The notes under the pieces are model-generated. The model was not told where the DNA came from and searched no databases. It saw nothing but the letters and a program-made list of their open reading frames with translations. DNA of 64,000 nucleotides from Diplonema japonicum (lineage: Eukaryota > Euglenozoa > Diplonemea > Diplonemida > Diplonemidae), in contig OZ025722.1 of the NCBI GenBank assembly GCA_964019335.1, positions 310,001 through 374,000 of the forward strand. Reading direction: 5' to 3'. Shown here one piece after another: positions 47,107-56,634 of this stretch. The position numbers and the translations under genes are program-made. Numbering within the stretch: position 1 is the stretch's first letter; each line of letters starts with the position of its first letter.

Positions 47107-48152
47107 GTGCTCAGACGTGCTCTTGCATAGTATTATTATTTGAAAGATGCGACCACTCTTCATCTGCATCGTTGTCATGTCGTCCAGATCTTGTGAATTC
47201 GCTTTTCGGTGCATCTATGTGCCAAGGGGGACCAAAAAAAAAAAAAATAGATGTCTGTCAACGAAGGTACGCTCAAGAGCAAACACAGCGGGGCAGGGTT
47301 GCTTCTCGCAGTTGACGTGAATTCTTTGAAGGAAACAGGGGAGCTGGATAAAGAAAAAGATTAACGGGCGTTTTTCCAAGCACCCAGGAATCAGAAAGGA
47401 AACAGGGGAGCTTCCTCCCTCCTCTCCTTTTTCTTTATACAAGAGACCAAAAGGAGGAGTGTCTCAAGGACCTCCTGTAACTCATAATTTTTTTTTTTTT
47501 TTTTGTTACACAATATTTATCTTTCAAAATATGATTTTATAACTATATGCAACTTGTGCCGAGCCAAAAAAAAAAAAAAAAAAAAAATAGTAGGCGATCC
47601 TGTCACATACTGCAGGTTCCCTTCAAAGACATCTTTTTTCGCAGCTTTTTAAAACCCTTTTTTTTGCTCGTGCGAAGAACAAAGACATATAGTCATAAAG
47701 AATTATTTTTCCGTCTTCTTTTTTTCTTTTTCAAAGTTCGGGGGGAAGCTCTTGAAGAACAATCTCCTCCCCCTCCCTCCCATAGTAATTTTCTTTTCTT
47801 TCGTCATCTTCACTTTCTTTTTCCTTTGGGGGGGGTTTTTTTTTCGGTGTGAACCAAGTGAGTGCCAAAAAGCACCGTTTCGTCCGCAGAAGAATGACAC
47901 ACACATACACACAAAAGGAACCGGCCCAGTGGGCGACAAGAGAAACGAGAGTATATTTTTTTCTAAAAATATTGAGTGTACCAAAAAAAAAAGAAAAAGA
48001 AAACCCACGTTTCTTTTCCTTATGTTCCGTGTAAAAGGCCCCTCCCACCCCTCATTTTCCCACTTACACCTTTTCTAAAAACTAAGCGAAAATATTTCAT
48101 TAAGGGAGAGGGAGGGCGGGGGAGAGAGAGGGGGGGGGGGGAAAGAAAAAAA
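47107..48152. other. Intergenic spacer with composite repeat
   Basis: Unique DNA to about 47480, with a GGAAACAGGGGAGCT duplication near 47333 and 47399, then an R1 copy carrying R3 (47505-47703), then pyrimidine- and purine-rich sequence ending in GA-rich repeats and a short A-run before the next ATG. No gene supported. Confidence 0.5.
47505..47703 (+). repeat. Dispersed repeat R1, copy 4 of 4, with nested R3
   Basis: R1 (GTTACACAATATTTATCTTT, ATATGCAACTTGTGCCGAGC) is broken after its A-run by R3 (47591-47632: TAGGCGATCCTGTCACATAC, TGCAGGTTCCCTTCAAAGAC). It then resumes with TTCGCAGCTTTTTAAAACCC, GCTCGTGCGAAGAACAAAGA and ATAGTCATAAAGAATT. A second example of one repeat inserted into another at the A-run of R1. 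Confidence 0.75.
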
Positions 48153-50276
48153 ATGTCAAACCGACGCAGCGCGATAATGGTAGGAATGCTGTTGGGGATC
48201 CTGGTGTACACGTTCCTGGTGTTGCAGGAAGGGGCAGGGGTCGAGGAGAAAGTGTTGACCATTCAACAAATACAACAACTTCAACAACAGCACACACCGC
48301 CCACAACACCTGACTTCAAGCCAAAGCCCTCCGGGGTACTCTCCCTGAGCACTGTGGCAAACCCCTCAGGACGGTGGGTGTGGGCCAAATCGTACGAACA
48401 CCCGGACATCATCGTCGTACTCGGGAAAGCCGATGCCAACAGAGTCGACAAGCTATCAAGGGAAGGGTTCTTGGTGTGGGAACCCCGCAACATATTCTAC
48501 TGCTCGCAGAACGCTTTCAACTGCGGCTCCAACTTCGGGTTTGTACAGTACCTCTACGACCCTTCGGACGTTAAACCAGAGCGAGACACAACTGTGTTCT
48601 TGGATGCTGACGAAGCAGTGTCCATCGACTCCATCAAGAAAAAAATCACAGAAGCACGAGCATCTCAACAAATGACTCACCTTTCATCAGGGCCGAAACC
48701 GACGCCCGGCGACCCAGCCGCACGCTCTGTTTTCAACGATGTGTTTGGGAAGCACCGTATGATACACACTGAGGATGGTGCACGACTGCAACACATCACC
48801 ACCTCTTTCGTTGTTCCCAAAACACCGATGTCCCAGAACTCGAAGGACTTCTACGTCATGCTGTACCAGTTCCTTATCCACGATGACAGAAGTTCTACAG
48901 AATTCTTCAATCAGGTATACTACTATATATGGGGCGGGGTCTACCCACCGACTGTGTCACCCGACGGTGCGTACCCTCGGTTATACCCCGCTGGGAAGGT
49001 GGTCACAGGTACTTACGAGCATTCCAACAACCAGTTCGGGTTGTGGTCGCGAAGGACGGACCCTGAATTTGCGTTTAAACAAAGTACAGTTGTCGTGTTC
49101 GGTGGGGTGACTGATGATTCGTCGCACATTCTCGTCGATAAAGGATTTCTCGTTTGGAAGTGCCGTGTGAAATGTGTGTACGGCCCGAACTGTCGGGAAC
49201 ACTGGGGGTTTCTTCATTATCTTGCGGATGAAACTGGGTCGAAACCAACGCGTCCCCACGCATCGTTCATCCACGGGCACCTCTCGTCGATTCGACACCA
49301 CCGGCTCATCCCGTTGTGGGAGCTTCTTGAAGACAGTTTGAAGTGCGCTGTGAAAACCCAGCGTTTCGCGCCGCTGTCGTATGTCCCAACCTTCCGCGGT
49401 GTCGACGCAGCAGGTGGAATCGTACAGTTTTGGAACAAAGAGTTCGGGAAGTACAGGACTATGCCTAAGAATACAGGTTTGCACCATTTCTGTTGCGCGC
49501 AGTTCACGTTGCCGCAAAAGGTGATCGATGCGAACCCGAAGGCGTTGTACGCAGACTCCTTGGAGTATACCAAAACCAACCCACAGTCGAACGGGGTGTC
49601 CTGGGAACTAAGCTGGCACTTCATGTTCGGTGAAAACCTCGACGTTAACGTTTCAGAGGACACGTGCGAACCAGAGCTCCCTCCTTCATGGCTGTCGCCC
49701 AACAAGCGAGCCAACCGAATCGGTGTATGGGACGACACGTCAACCGTCGACAATCTTGTTATCGTGATCGGGTTGGACTATACAGATACACTTCCGGCAC
49801 CGAAGGCGTTCCTCGAAAGGGGTTATACTGTGTGGGTAAGACGCCCTTTGAAGGAGATTCACAAGGGTTCCCGCACTGAGGTGAAGGGATACTTGACTTA
49901 CTTAACTGATATGTACCGTGTTCAGAGGGAGAAGGTTGTGTTTATCAGGGGTGATGAGGAGGTGGATGATGCGTTCATTGCTCAGATCAAGGCTGCCGCT
50001 GCCATGGTATCTGTGAAGAAGCCTTTCGCGCCGGTAGGGAACCCAACAGGGTCGGTATCTCTGCCTGACCCTAAGGCGTATGAGAAGCATATGCAGACAC
50101 GATGCGGCGCTCGCGTATTTGACAAGGCTGTTCCTGACATCTCCCGATTTGTTGTAATGCAAGAGGTGATTGACAAAAGGCGTTACTGCCTCACGCAGGC
50201 CTATATCACCTGTGATTACGATTATTCAGGCTCGGAACACCTGAAGCTCCGCAAGTTTTGGGAGTTTTTGTTCTAG
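48153..50276 (+). CDS. Type II membrane protein with three DUF3431-like repeats
   Basis: A 707-residue protein starting MSNRRSAIMVGMLLGILVYT: a short basic cytosolic N-terminus and one membrane anchor, the layout of Golgi or surface type II proteins, followed by a Gln-rich stem. The luminal part has three related modules: IIVVLGKAD...GFLVWE...GFVQYLYD...TVFLDAD; TVVVFGGVTDD...GFLVWK...GFLHYLAD...SFIHGH; and LVIVIGLDYTD...GYTVWV...GYLTYLTD...VVFIRGD. The spacing of a beta strand, a conserved aromatic-Tyr-Leu segment and a FIHGH-like motif resembles the fungal DUF3431 family, whose activity is not established. Modules 1 and 2 share a further FGKxRxM element and a histidine-rich motif; module 3 is shorter. 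A glycan-related role is only a guess. Confidence 0.7.
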   Translation: MSNRRSAIMVGMLLGILVYTFLVLQEGAGVEEKVLTIQQIQQLQQQHTPPTTPDFKPKPSGVLSLSTVANPSGRWVWAKSYEHPDIIVVLGKADANRVDKLSREGFLVWEPRNIFYCSQNAFNCGSNFGFVQYLYDPSDVKPERDTTVFLDADEAVSIDSIKKKITEARASQQMTHLSSGPKPTPGDPAARSVFNDVFGKHRMIHTEDGARLQHITTSFVVPKTPMSQNSKDFYVMLYQFLIHDDRSSTEFFNQVYYYIWGGVYPPTVSPDGAYPRLYPAGKVVTGTYEHSNNQFGLWSRRTDPEFAFKQSTVVVFGGVTDDSSHILVDKGFLVWKCRVKCVYGPNCREHWGFLHYLADETGSKPTRPHASFIHGHLSSIRHHRLIPLWELLEDSLKCAVKTQRFAPLSYVPTFRGVDAAGGIVQFWNKEFGKYRTMPKNTGLHHFCCAQFTLPQKVIDANPKALYADSLEYTKTNPQSNGVSWELSWHFMFGENLDVNVSEDTCEPELPPSWLSPNKRANRIGVWDDTSTVDNLVIVIGLDYTDTLPAPKAFLERGYTVWVRRPLKEIHKGSRTEVKGYLTYLTDMYRVQREKVVFIRGDEEVDDAFIAQIKAAAAMVSVKKPFAPVGNPTGSVSLPDPKAYEKHMQTRCGARVFDKAVPDISRFVVMQEVIDKRRYCLTQAYITCDYDYSGSEHLKLRKFWEFLF

Positions 50277-50794
50277 TGTGTTTTTTTTCTTTCTTTTTTT
50301 TTTAAAAAAGAAGGGGGGAGGAATAAGACGTACGAATTAGCTTTTGTTTGTGGAAGACCCCCCCCGACCCCATATATATGTTGTCTCCTCCTTCTTTCTT
50401 TTTTTCCTTTTTTTTTTGTGAAAACTGGATCCCCTGAATTCTTCTATTTTTTTTCACCCCCCCTACTCCTGACCCTGCAAAGCCCTGCTACTTTATTCGT
50501 GATGGTGTGTCCGTCTCGAGTTTTTCTTATCCTAAGTTAAAAAAAAAGAATTGGGAGTGGTGGTGTCCCACCGTTTTTGAAAAAAATGAGAAGAAGCGAA
50601 ATGAAAAAAAAAAGGGGCGGGGGGTGGGCCCTGGTTTTTTATAAGAACTTTTATTACGAAATAGAGAAGCAAAAAAAAAGAAGAAGCTTTGTTTTCTGTT
50701 CATTTTTCAATTTTCTTTTTTTGTCCTTCACATACTCAAAAAGAAAAAAAAAAAACCATCCCACAGATAATAGAAAAGACACCTTTGAGAAAAA
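50277..50794 (+). promoter_or_regulatory. Intergenic with acceptor AG before the chitinase gene
   Basis: A T/C-rich tract (50711-50736) and A-run lead to CCATCCCACAG with AG at 50765-50766, 28 nt before the ATG at 50795, which follows GAGAAAAA. Candidate trans-splice acceptor. The remaining 450 bases hold only homopolymer-rich DNA. Confidence 0.35.
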
Positions 50795-53700
50795 ATGAAA
50801 AGAGTCTTTGTACTGCTGGCGCTTGCCTGCAGTCAGGTTGAAGCGCAAACAGCTGCGCAGTGTCAGGAATGTGTGAACAAGGGAAGTGTGAACTGCTACA
50901 ACGCAGCGTGGGGTGCACCTTGCCACAGTGGGATTGATGAGCCGACGTGCGTGGCTGCAGGGAACACATGGTGCCCTTCGATGTCTGGCGTGTACCCCTC
51001 GACCCCTGCACCGCCCTTGCCTCCTGGTGCCAATGTGGCAGCTTCTCATGACCACCGCCTAATTGCTTATGTCGGGAACTGGCAACCCTGTCCCACCATT
51101 GACCAGTTCGCCCAATACACCCACATCCTCGTCTCCTTTGCCGTGACGTACAGCTACGCAACGCCGAAGAACACGTGCAACACTGCCTGCACCATTGCTT
51201 CGCCTGTCGCTATTTGCCAGAATGCCGTCAACCCCACTCTCGTCTCCGAATGGCAGGCCGCTGGGAAAAAAGTCATTCTTTCCTTCGGCGGTGCCGGGAT
51301 GGGGGGGTCATGGGACGGCCTCAATGACTGCTGGACATATTGCTACGGGAAGGAGGCCTCTGTGGTCAGCCAGCTCAAGACAATCGTCGACGCGCAGGGC
51401 TTCGACGGGGTGGACATCGACTACGAGTACTACTACGAGAACGGGCAGAAGGGCTCCACCTTCTCGAGGGGTGCCGAGGCGCAGAAGTTCCTTAGGGACG
51501 TGACGACAGGCCTCCGCACCAGTCTCAGCGCTGATAAGGAAGTCACCCACGCCCCGATGGACATCGACCTAGTGAAGGGCACAGGCTACTACAACGTCAT
51601 CAAGACCGTCGCCAGTTCCATGGACTTCATCATGCCGCAGTACTACAACGGTGTCACCAGGCCCGCGGCAGATGGTATTGAAAACACAGGCCAGGGCACA
51701 GTAGCTGCCTTGCCTCACTTCAAAGATCTTGTCGACGACTGCTTCGGTGGCGACGCGAAGAAGGTGATCTTCGGATTCTGCATCAACGACTGCGGGGGCA
51801 CCGGCTCCAATGCCAACGCAGCAGCTGCTATCAAGGTGCTGCAAGACTTGAAGAAAACTTATTCGTGCCACGGGGGTGCCTTCTTCTGGGTCGCTAATGA
51901 CGACAGCGCTGGGTCGTGGTCTAAGGCAGTCGGCAACGAGCTGCTCCCCGACAGGGGTTGCATGATGACGATGGACACGACCGCTCCTGACACGCCGGCC
52001 CCCGACACATCTGCACCCGACACACCTAGCCCCGACACACCCAGTCCTGACACACCAAGCCCTGGCACACCTAGCCCTGACACACCTGCTCCGGACACGT
52101 CGGCCCCTGATACTATGTCGCCTGATACACCCGCCCCCGATACTACTGTTCCTGATACCACCGCTCCAGACACGGATGCACCTGCCACAGATGCTCCGGA
52201 CACGGATGCACCTGCTACAGATGCTCCTGACACGAACGTACCTGACACGGATTCTCCGGACACACCTGCTCCAGACACGATGACACCTGCAACACCTGCC
52301 CCGCCTGGGATGACAGCAACACCTACAGCAATGCCTACCACAGCTCCTGACACGGCAGAGCCCACAGCCATGCCCACAGGTGCTCCTGACACCATGGCAC
52401 CTATTACGCCTGCCCCGGGCACGAATGCACCTCCCACAGATGCCCCCGACACGAACGCACCTGACACGGATTCTCCGGACACACCTGCTCCAGACACGAC
52501 GACTCCTGCGACACCTGCCCCTCCTGGGATGACAGCAACACCTACAGCAATGCCTACCACAGCTCCAGACACGAATGCACCTGCCACAGATGCTCCGGAC
52601 ACGAATGCTCCGGACACGAACGTACCTGACACGGATTCTCCGGACACACCTGCTCCAGACACGATGACTCCTGTGACACCTGCCCCGCCTGGGATGACAG
52701 CAACACCTACAGCAATGCCTACCACAGCTCCTGACACAGCAGAGCCCACAGCCATGCCCACAAGTGCTCCCGCCACTATGGCACCTGACACAAATGCACC
52801 GGATACGAATGCACCTGATACGACTGCTCCTGTTACCACCGTTCCCGTTACAGCCGCACCGCCCGGTATGACTGCCACACCAACGGCTGTGCCCACAGGT
52901 GCTCCAATGACGGGAGCACCCGACACAATGCCGCCAACGACACTCTCACCGCCCGTGACGAGTGCCCCGAGGACAGAAGCACCGGCTACCAACGTGCCAA
53001 CAACGGCTGCCCCACCTGGGCAGACCGCCACCCCAACCGCTGAGCCGACAGCTATGCCCACCGATGCTCCTCGTACAGAAGCTCCCAAGACCAACCCACC
53101 GACGACAGCTGCACCCCCTGGTCAGACCGCGACACCCACTGCAATGCCAACTGACGCGCCTGCTACCAACTCACCTACGACTGCCGCACCGCCCGGGCAG
53201 ACAGCTACTCCAACGGCAACCCCAACAGGTGTGCCGGCAACAAACGCCCCTACGACCCTGGCGCCTGGGAAGACAGCGACTCCAACAGCTACCCCAACAG
53301 GTGCGCCGGCAACAAACGCCCCTGCGACCTTGGCACCTGGGAAGACAGCCATCCCAACGGCCACGCCAGTCACGACTGCTGCGCCACCTGGGCAGACTGC
53401 CATGCCCACAGATGCTCCTAGCACAGCAGCACCGAACACCAATGCCCCTAGCACAGCAGCACCGAACACCAACTCGCCGGCAACCTCCACCAATGCTCCT
53501 AGCACAGAAGCACCTGTTGTCACACCGGTTCCAGCAGGTGTGATCGATGAATGCTCGCAGGGTGCCTGCGGCAGCGGTCAGGTGTGCAATGATCCTGTGA
53601 AGACCGCCGAGTCCGTGAACGACTTCACGTGTGCGTGTGCAAATGATGCAGAAAACAAAGCGACTGGGGGGCCTGTGCCAACGTGCGTGGTCGACGAGTG

Positions 53701-54838
53701 TGCCAGCAAGCCTTGCGGCAGCGGCCAGACGTGCAACGACCCGAACACAAGCGCGCGCAGCATGTTTGACTTTGTGTGCCAGTGCAACAACGACGCTACA
53801 TCAGCGAAGGGGAAGCCCAGTGTGTGCATGTACGACGAGTGCACCAGCAAGCCATGCGGCGAGCAGATGTGCACGGACACAATGGATGCCTTCAGTTCTC
53901 GCGGGGACTTCCTGTGCATGTGCACAAACGGCGCAAACGCGACGGGAGCACCTGCTGTGTGCGTGCAGGGAAGCCTGGACGAGTGCACATCCTCGCCAGC
54001 ACCGTGCGGCGACAAGCAGTCGTGCGTGGACCCCGACCAGTCCACTGGCAGCACAGGAGACTTCATCTGCAGCTGCAACGAAACGGGTAAAGGGAGCAAC
54101 AAGGGATCCCCTGCTACTTGCCAGCTGGATGAGTGCGAGGCCGACGTATGCGGTGCCATGGCAACGTGCGTGGACAAGAACAAGGCGGCGGACAGCACAG
54201 ACGACTACATGTGCACGTGCACCGCACCGTACGAAGGGAACTCAACAGGGAGCATGCCGCAGTGCGTGATCGACGAGTGCGCGACAAAGCCATGCGGGGA
54301 CGAGCAGGTGTGCGATGACCCCAACAAGGAGACAAAAGGGGACTTCACATGCACGTGCGACAACGGGAACAACGCGAAGGGAGGCAGCGCTGTCTGCATT
54401 GTGGACGAGTGCAAGACCCCCGGCGTGTGCGCAGAGGGTGCCAACTGCACTGACCCGAACCACGGCACGAGAGGCGACCTACTATGCGGTGCGGCGGGTG
54501 AGGACGAATGCCTTGCGGACCCATGCGGGGAGGGCCAGACCTGCAAGGAGGTGAGCTACAGTGTGCGGAAAGACTTCATATGTACCTGCAAGTCTGACAG
54601 CTCTGCCACCGCAGTCGGGAAGCCTGCTGACTGTTCTTCCTCGTCATCACCCCTTCTCATCATTCTCATCATCATAGGGGCCGTGCTGTTGGTTTGCGGT
54701 GCTGCCGGTTTCTTCTTGTTCAAGAAGTTCAGGCAGCCAGAGGTTTCTGTTACCGAGTTCTTGAAGGCTACAGAGGTTTCGGAGATGGAGGAAAACTTGA
54801 ATTCGCCTTTATATACTACAGGGAACGGGGCCGTCTAG
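50795..54838 (+). CDS. GH18 chitinase-like, mucin-linker, EGF-repeat transmembrane protein
   Basis: A 1347-residue type I membrane protein. Signal peptide MKRVFVLLALACSQVEAQ; a Cys-rich module (residues ~20-68, C-x2-C spacing) that may bind carbohydrate; a GH18 domain (~85-390) with the catalytic DGVDIDYE motif intact (DxxDxDxE, Glu as acid) plus LSFGGAG and MPQYYNG; a Thr/Pro/Asp mucin-like linker of about 520 residues built from APDT-type units; eight EGF-like Cys-rich modules each starting (V/I)DEC; a membrane helix (LLIILIIIGAVLLVCGAAGFF); and a ~45-residue cytosolic tail. GH18 enzymes cleave beta-1,4 N-acetylglucosamine polymers. The layout suggests a surface-tethered chitinase or lectin used in feeding or adhesion. 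No break is visible. Confidence 0.9.
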   Translation: MKRVFVLLALACSQVEAQTAAQCQECVNKGSVNCYNAAWGAPCHSGIDEPTCVAAGNTWCPSMSGVYPSTPAPPLPPGANVAASHDHRLIAYVGNWQPCPTIDQFAQYTHILVSFAVTYSYATPKNTCNTACTIASPVAICQNAVNPTLVSEWQAAGKKVILSFGGAGMGGSWDGLNDCWTYCYGKEASVVSQLKTIVDAQGFDGVDIDYEYYYENGQKGSTFSRGAEAQKFLRDVTTGLRTSLSADKEVTHAPMDIDLVKGTGYYNVIKTVASSMDFIMPQYYNGVTRPAADGIENTGQGTVAALPHFKDLVDDCFGGDAKKVIFGFCINDCGGTGSNANAAAAIKVLQDLKKTYSCHGGAFFWVANDDSAGSWSKAVGNELLPDRGCMMTMDTTAPDTPAPDTSAPDTPSPDTPSPDTPSPGTPSPDTPAPDTSAPDTMSPDTPAPDTTVPDTTAPDTDAPATDAPDTDAPATDAPDTNVPDTDSPDTPAPDTMTPATPAPPGMTATPTAMPTTAPDTAEPTAMPTGAPDTMAPITPAPGTNAPPTDAPDTNAPDTDSPDTPAPDTTTPATPAPPGMTATPTAMPTTAPDTNAPATDAPDTNAPDTNVPDTDSPDTPAPDTMTPVTPAPPGMTATPTAMPTTAPDTAEPTAMPTSAPATMAPDTNAPDTNAPDTTAPVTTVPVTAAPPGMTATPTAVPTGAPMTGAPDTMPPTTLSPPVTSAPRTEAPATNVPTTAAPPGQTATPTAEPTAMPTDAPRTEAPKTNPPTTAAPPGQTATPTAMPTDAPATNSPTTAAPPGQTATPTATPTGVPATNAPTTLAPGKTATPTATPTGAPATNAPATLAPGKTAIPTATPVTTAAPPGQTAMPTDAPSTAAPNTNAPSTAAPNTNSPATSTNAPSTEAPVVTPVPAGVIDECSQGACGSGQVCNDPVKTAESVNDFTCACANDAENKATGGPVPTCVVDECASKPCGSGQTCNDPNTSARSMFDFVCQCNNDATSAKGKPSVCMYDECTSKPCGEQMCTDTMDAFSSRGDFLCMCTNGANATGAPAVCVQGSLDECTSSPAPCGDKQSCVDPDQSTGSTGDFICSCNETGKGSNKGSPATCQLDECEADVCGAMATCVDKNKAADSTDDYMCTCTAPYEGNSTGSMPQCVIDECATKPCGDEQVCDDPNKETKGDFTCTCDNGNNAKGGSAVCIVDECKTPGVCAEGANCTDPNHGTRGDLLCGAAGEDECLADPCGEGQTCKEVSYSVRKDFICTCKSDSSATAVGKPADCSSSSSPLLIILIIIGAVLLVCGAAGFFLFKKFRQPEVSVTEFLKATEVSEMEENLNSPLYTTGNGAV
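51975..53520 (+). repeat. Intragenic Thr/Pro minisatellite in the chitinase linker
   Basis: Tandem 12- to 15-bp units such as GCACCTGACACG and GCTCCTGACACG encode APDT/APAT/TPT repeats. A longer higher-order unit (PATPAPPGMTATPTAMPTTA) recurs about three times near 52290, 52505 and 52680. Because of the repeat the antisense strand is also open for 411 codons; I treat that as a by-product. Confidence 0.85.
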
Positions 54839-55126
54839 GTGCGGCGTGAAGCTTGTGAGTGAAGGAAAGCCCGCGGCACTTTGATGTGTGTTTTTGTGAC
54901 CATCGTTGTGATTCGTTTTTGTTTTTTTTAATTTTTTTTGTTTAGTTTCACCCCTCACTCTCCCCCTCCCCGTATCGCGGGACGCAGGAGAACGGGTGCC
55001 CCCCCCCCCCCCCCCCCCCCCCCCTGACCCTGGTCGGGTTGGCGATTTGCAAGGGACTAAAAAATACAAAAAAAAAAAATCCCGTTTTTTTTTTTTTTTT
55101 TTTTTTTTTTTTGTTTTTAACGTCTC

Positions 55127-55275
55127 ATATCTCTAAGCCCGCGTTGCATCCCATAAATTATTTTCCCTCAGAAGGGATTATTCCTTCGTGACAGCATGCT
55201 GGAACCTATGGGAGAGAATTTCGCGGTCAATCTTAGAGCAAGTACAAAGATTGACTAGACTGGTTTTAGAGATAT
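55127..55275 (+). ncRNA. Candidate structured non-coding RNA
   Basis: Nested pairings seen by eye: ATATCTCTAA (55127-55136) with TTAGAGATAT (55266-55275); TCCCATA (55149-55155) with TATGGGA (55207-55213); CCCT/AGGG (55165-55176); TTCC/GGAA (55181/55201) around AGCATGCT; and GTCAATCTT (55226-55234) with AAGATTGAC (55247-55255). A T-run starts about 20 nt after the closing stem, as for a pol III transcript on the + strand. I do not recognise snRNA, SRP, RNase P/MRP or SL RNA motifs. Confidence 0.35.
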
Positions 55276-55821
55276 AGGTCGTACCTTCTTCCTCGTTTTT
55301 TTTTTTCCCCCTAAAAGATTTCTGTTTTCCTACTTTTATTTCTCTCCTCCTAAAAGTATTTTGGTGAATAATTTACTTTTTATTTTTTTTTATTTCCTTT
55401 TTTTTTTTTTTTTTAAAGAAGGAGTCCTCGCGCGGATCTTACCTTTATACATAAAAACTGTTTTTTTTCTTCTTTCTTTCTTTCTTTTTTTCCCCTCCAT
55501 GTGCATGTGTTTTTGTGTTTTATGGAATTGAACTTGTGGGAAGAAAAAAAAAGTGAATCTTTTTTTTTTTTTTTTTTGAACAATCTTTTTTTTATTTGGC
55601 ACATCTAAAAGTGATTTCTTTTTTTTTTGTATTTTTTTTTGTCCCCTTCCCTGTCCTCATTGAAACAACAGAGATACAGAAACGCACTTTCAAGAAAAAA
55701 AGTTTTTTTTGTTTAACCCTGTAAACGGTATATTATCAGGGGAACCAAAGGGAGAAAAGGGAAGAAAAAAAATAGGGAGCTTTATTCGTGCATTTCTCTC
55801 CCCCCCCCCCCCCCCCCCCAG

Positions 55822-55890
55822 GGCTATGTTGGCAAGATTTATTTTTTAAAAAAAAAAGCTTGGAAACAGCGTTTCCTTGCCGACATAGCC
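55822..55890. other. Long hairpin, 15-bp stem
   Basis: GGCTATGTTGGCAAG (55822-55836) pairs with CTTGCCGACATAGCC (55876-55890), 14 Watson-Crick pairs and one G-T. An inner hairpin GGAAAC/GTTTCC (55862-55876) lies in the loop. The stem is GC-rich in an AT/homopolymer context. Role unknown: RNA processing signal, ncRNA or repeat remnant. Confidence 0.5.
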
Positions 55891-56634
55891 GCTCCCCAAT
55901 ATTTTTGCGGTAAATTGTTTATTGTGATTTTCATCCCCATTTTTTAATCCAGTGGTAAATGTAAGAGTGTGATTAAGTTCACACCAGTTTCAAAACATGT
56001 TTCCCCTGCCTCACAATTTGAAAAAGGAGGGTTTAAAAAAAAAAAAGAAGAAGTTTCCAAGGCCTGTTGTCTTGGTGACCAAGCAGGGGGAACCAAACAG
56101 GGAGAAGAAAAAGTGCGAGATGCAGAGAAAGGGAGTAAAGTGGGAGGTTTTTTTAATTTTTTTTATTTGTTGCTGCAGGACTGGTAGTTTTATATTCCCC
56201 TCTCTTTCCCCTCTTTTTTTTCTTCTTTTTTTTCTTCTCTCTTTGTCGTTCTATGAAATGACACCACCAGGGGGGAAAAAAAAAATCGGAAAATGAAGAA
56301 AAAGAAAAAACTTTCCCCTCACTTCACTCCTTTTTTTTCTTGCTTTTTTTTTTCTTTTTTTTCTTCCGTCCCCACACCCCCTCCCGTGTCTCAGACAGGT
56401 TTTGTTTCTTCTTTTTTTTTTCCTCTTTTTTTTTTCTAGTTTCCTCCCGCCCCCTTCGTCTTTTCCCCCGTTACTCCACCTTTCCTTTTTATTTTATTTT
56501 TTTTATTTTTACTCTATTCAAGTTTCATTTTCTATTTTTTTTCTTCTTGCTCCTTTTTTTTTTCCCCCCTCCCCCCTTCAATTCATCCCCACAAAAAAAA
56601 AAGAGCAAAACAAAAAAAAAAAAGTGGAAATGTT

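Larger units (their letters stand above)
54839..56634. other. 1.8-kb spacer with two RNA-like folds
   Basis: No gene. Homopolymer-rich DNA surrounds a folded segment at 55127-55275 and a long hairpin at 55822-55890. The last 250 bases are an extended pyrimidine tract followed by A-runs before the ATG at 56635. Confidence 0.55.

Noticed and set aside
51859-53094. 411-codon open frame on the - strand
   Set aside because: It mirrors the tandem Thr/Pro repeat of the chitinase linker; the low-complexity Gly/Val/Ser translation is a by-product of the repeat.
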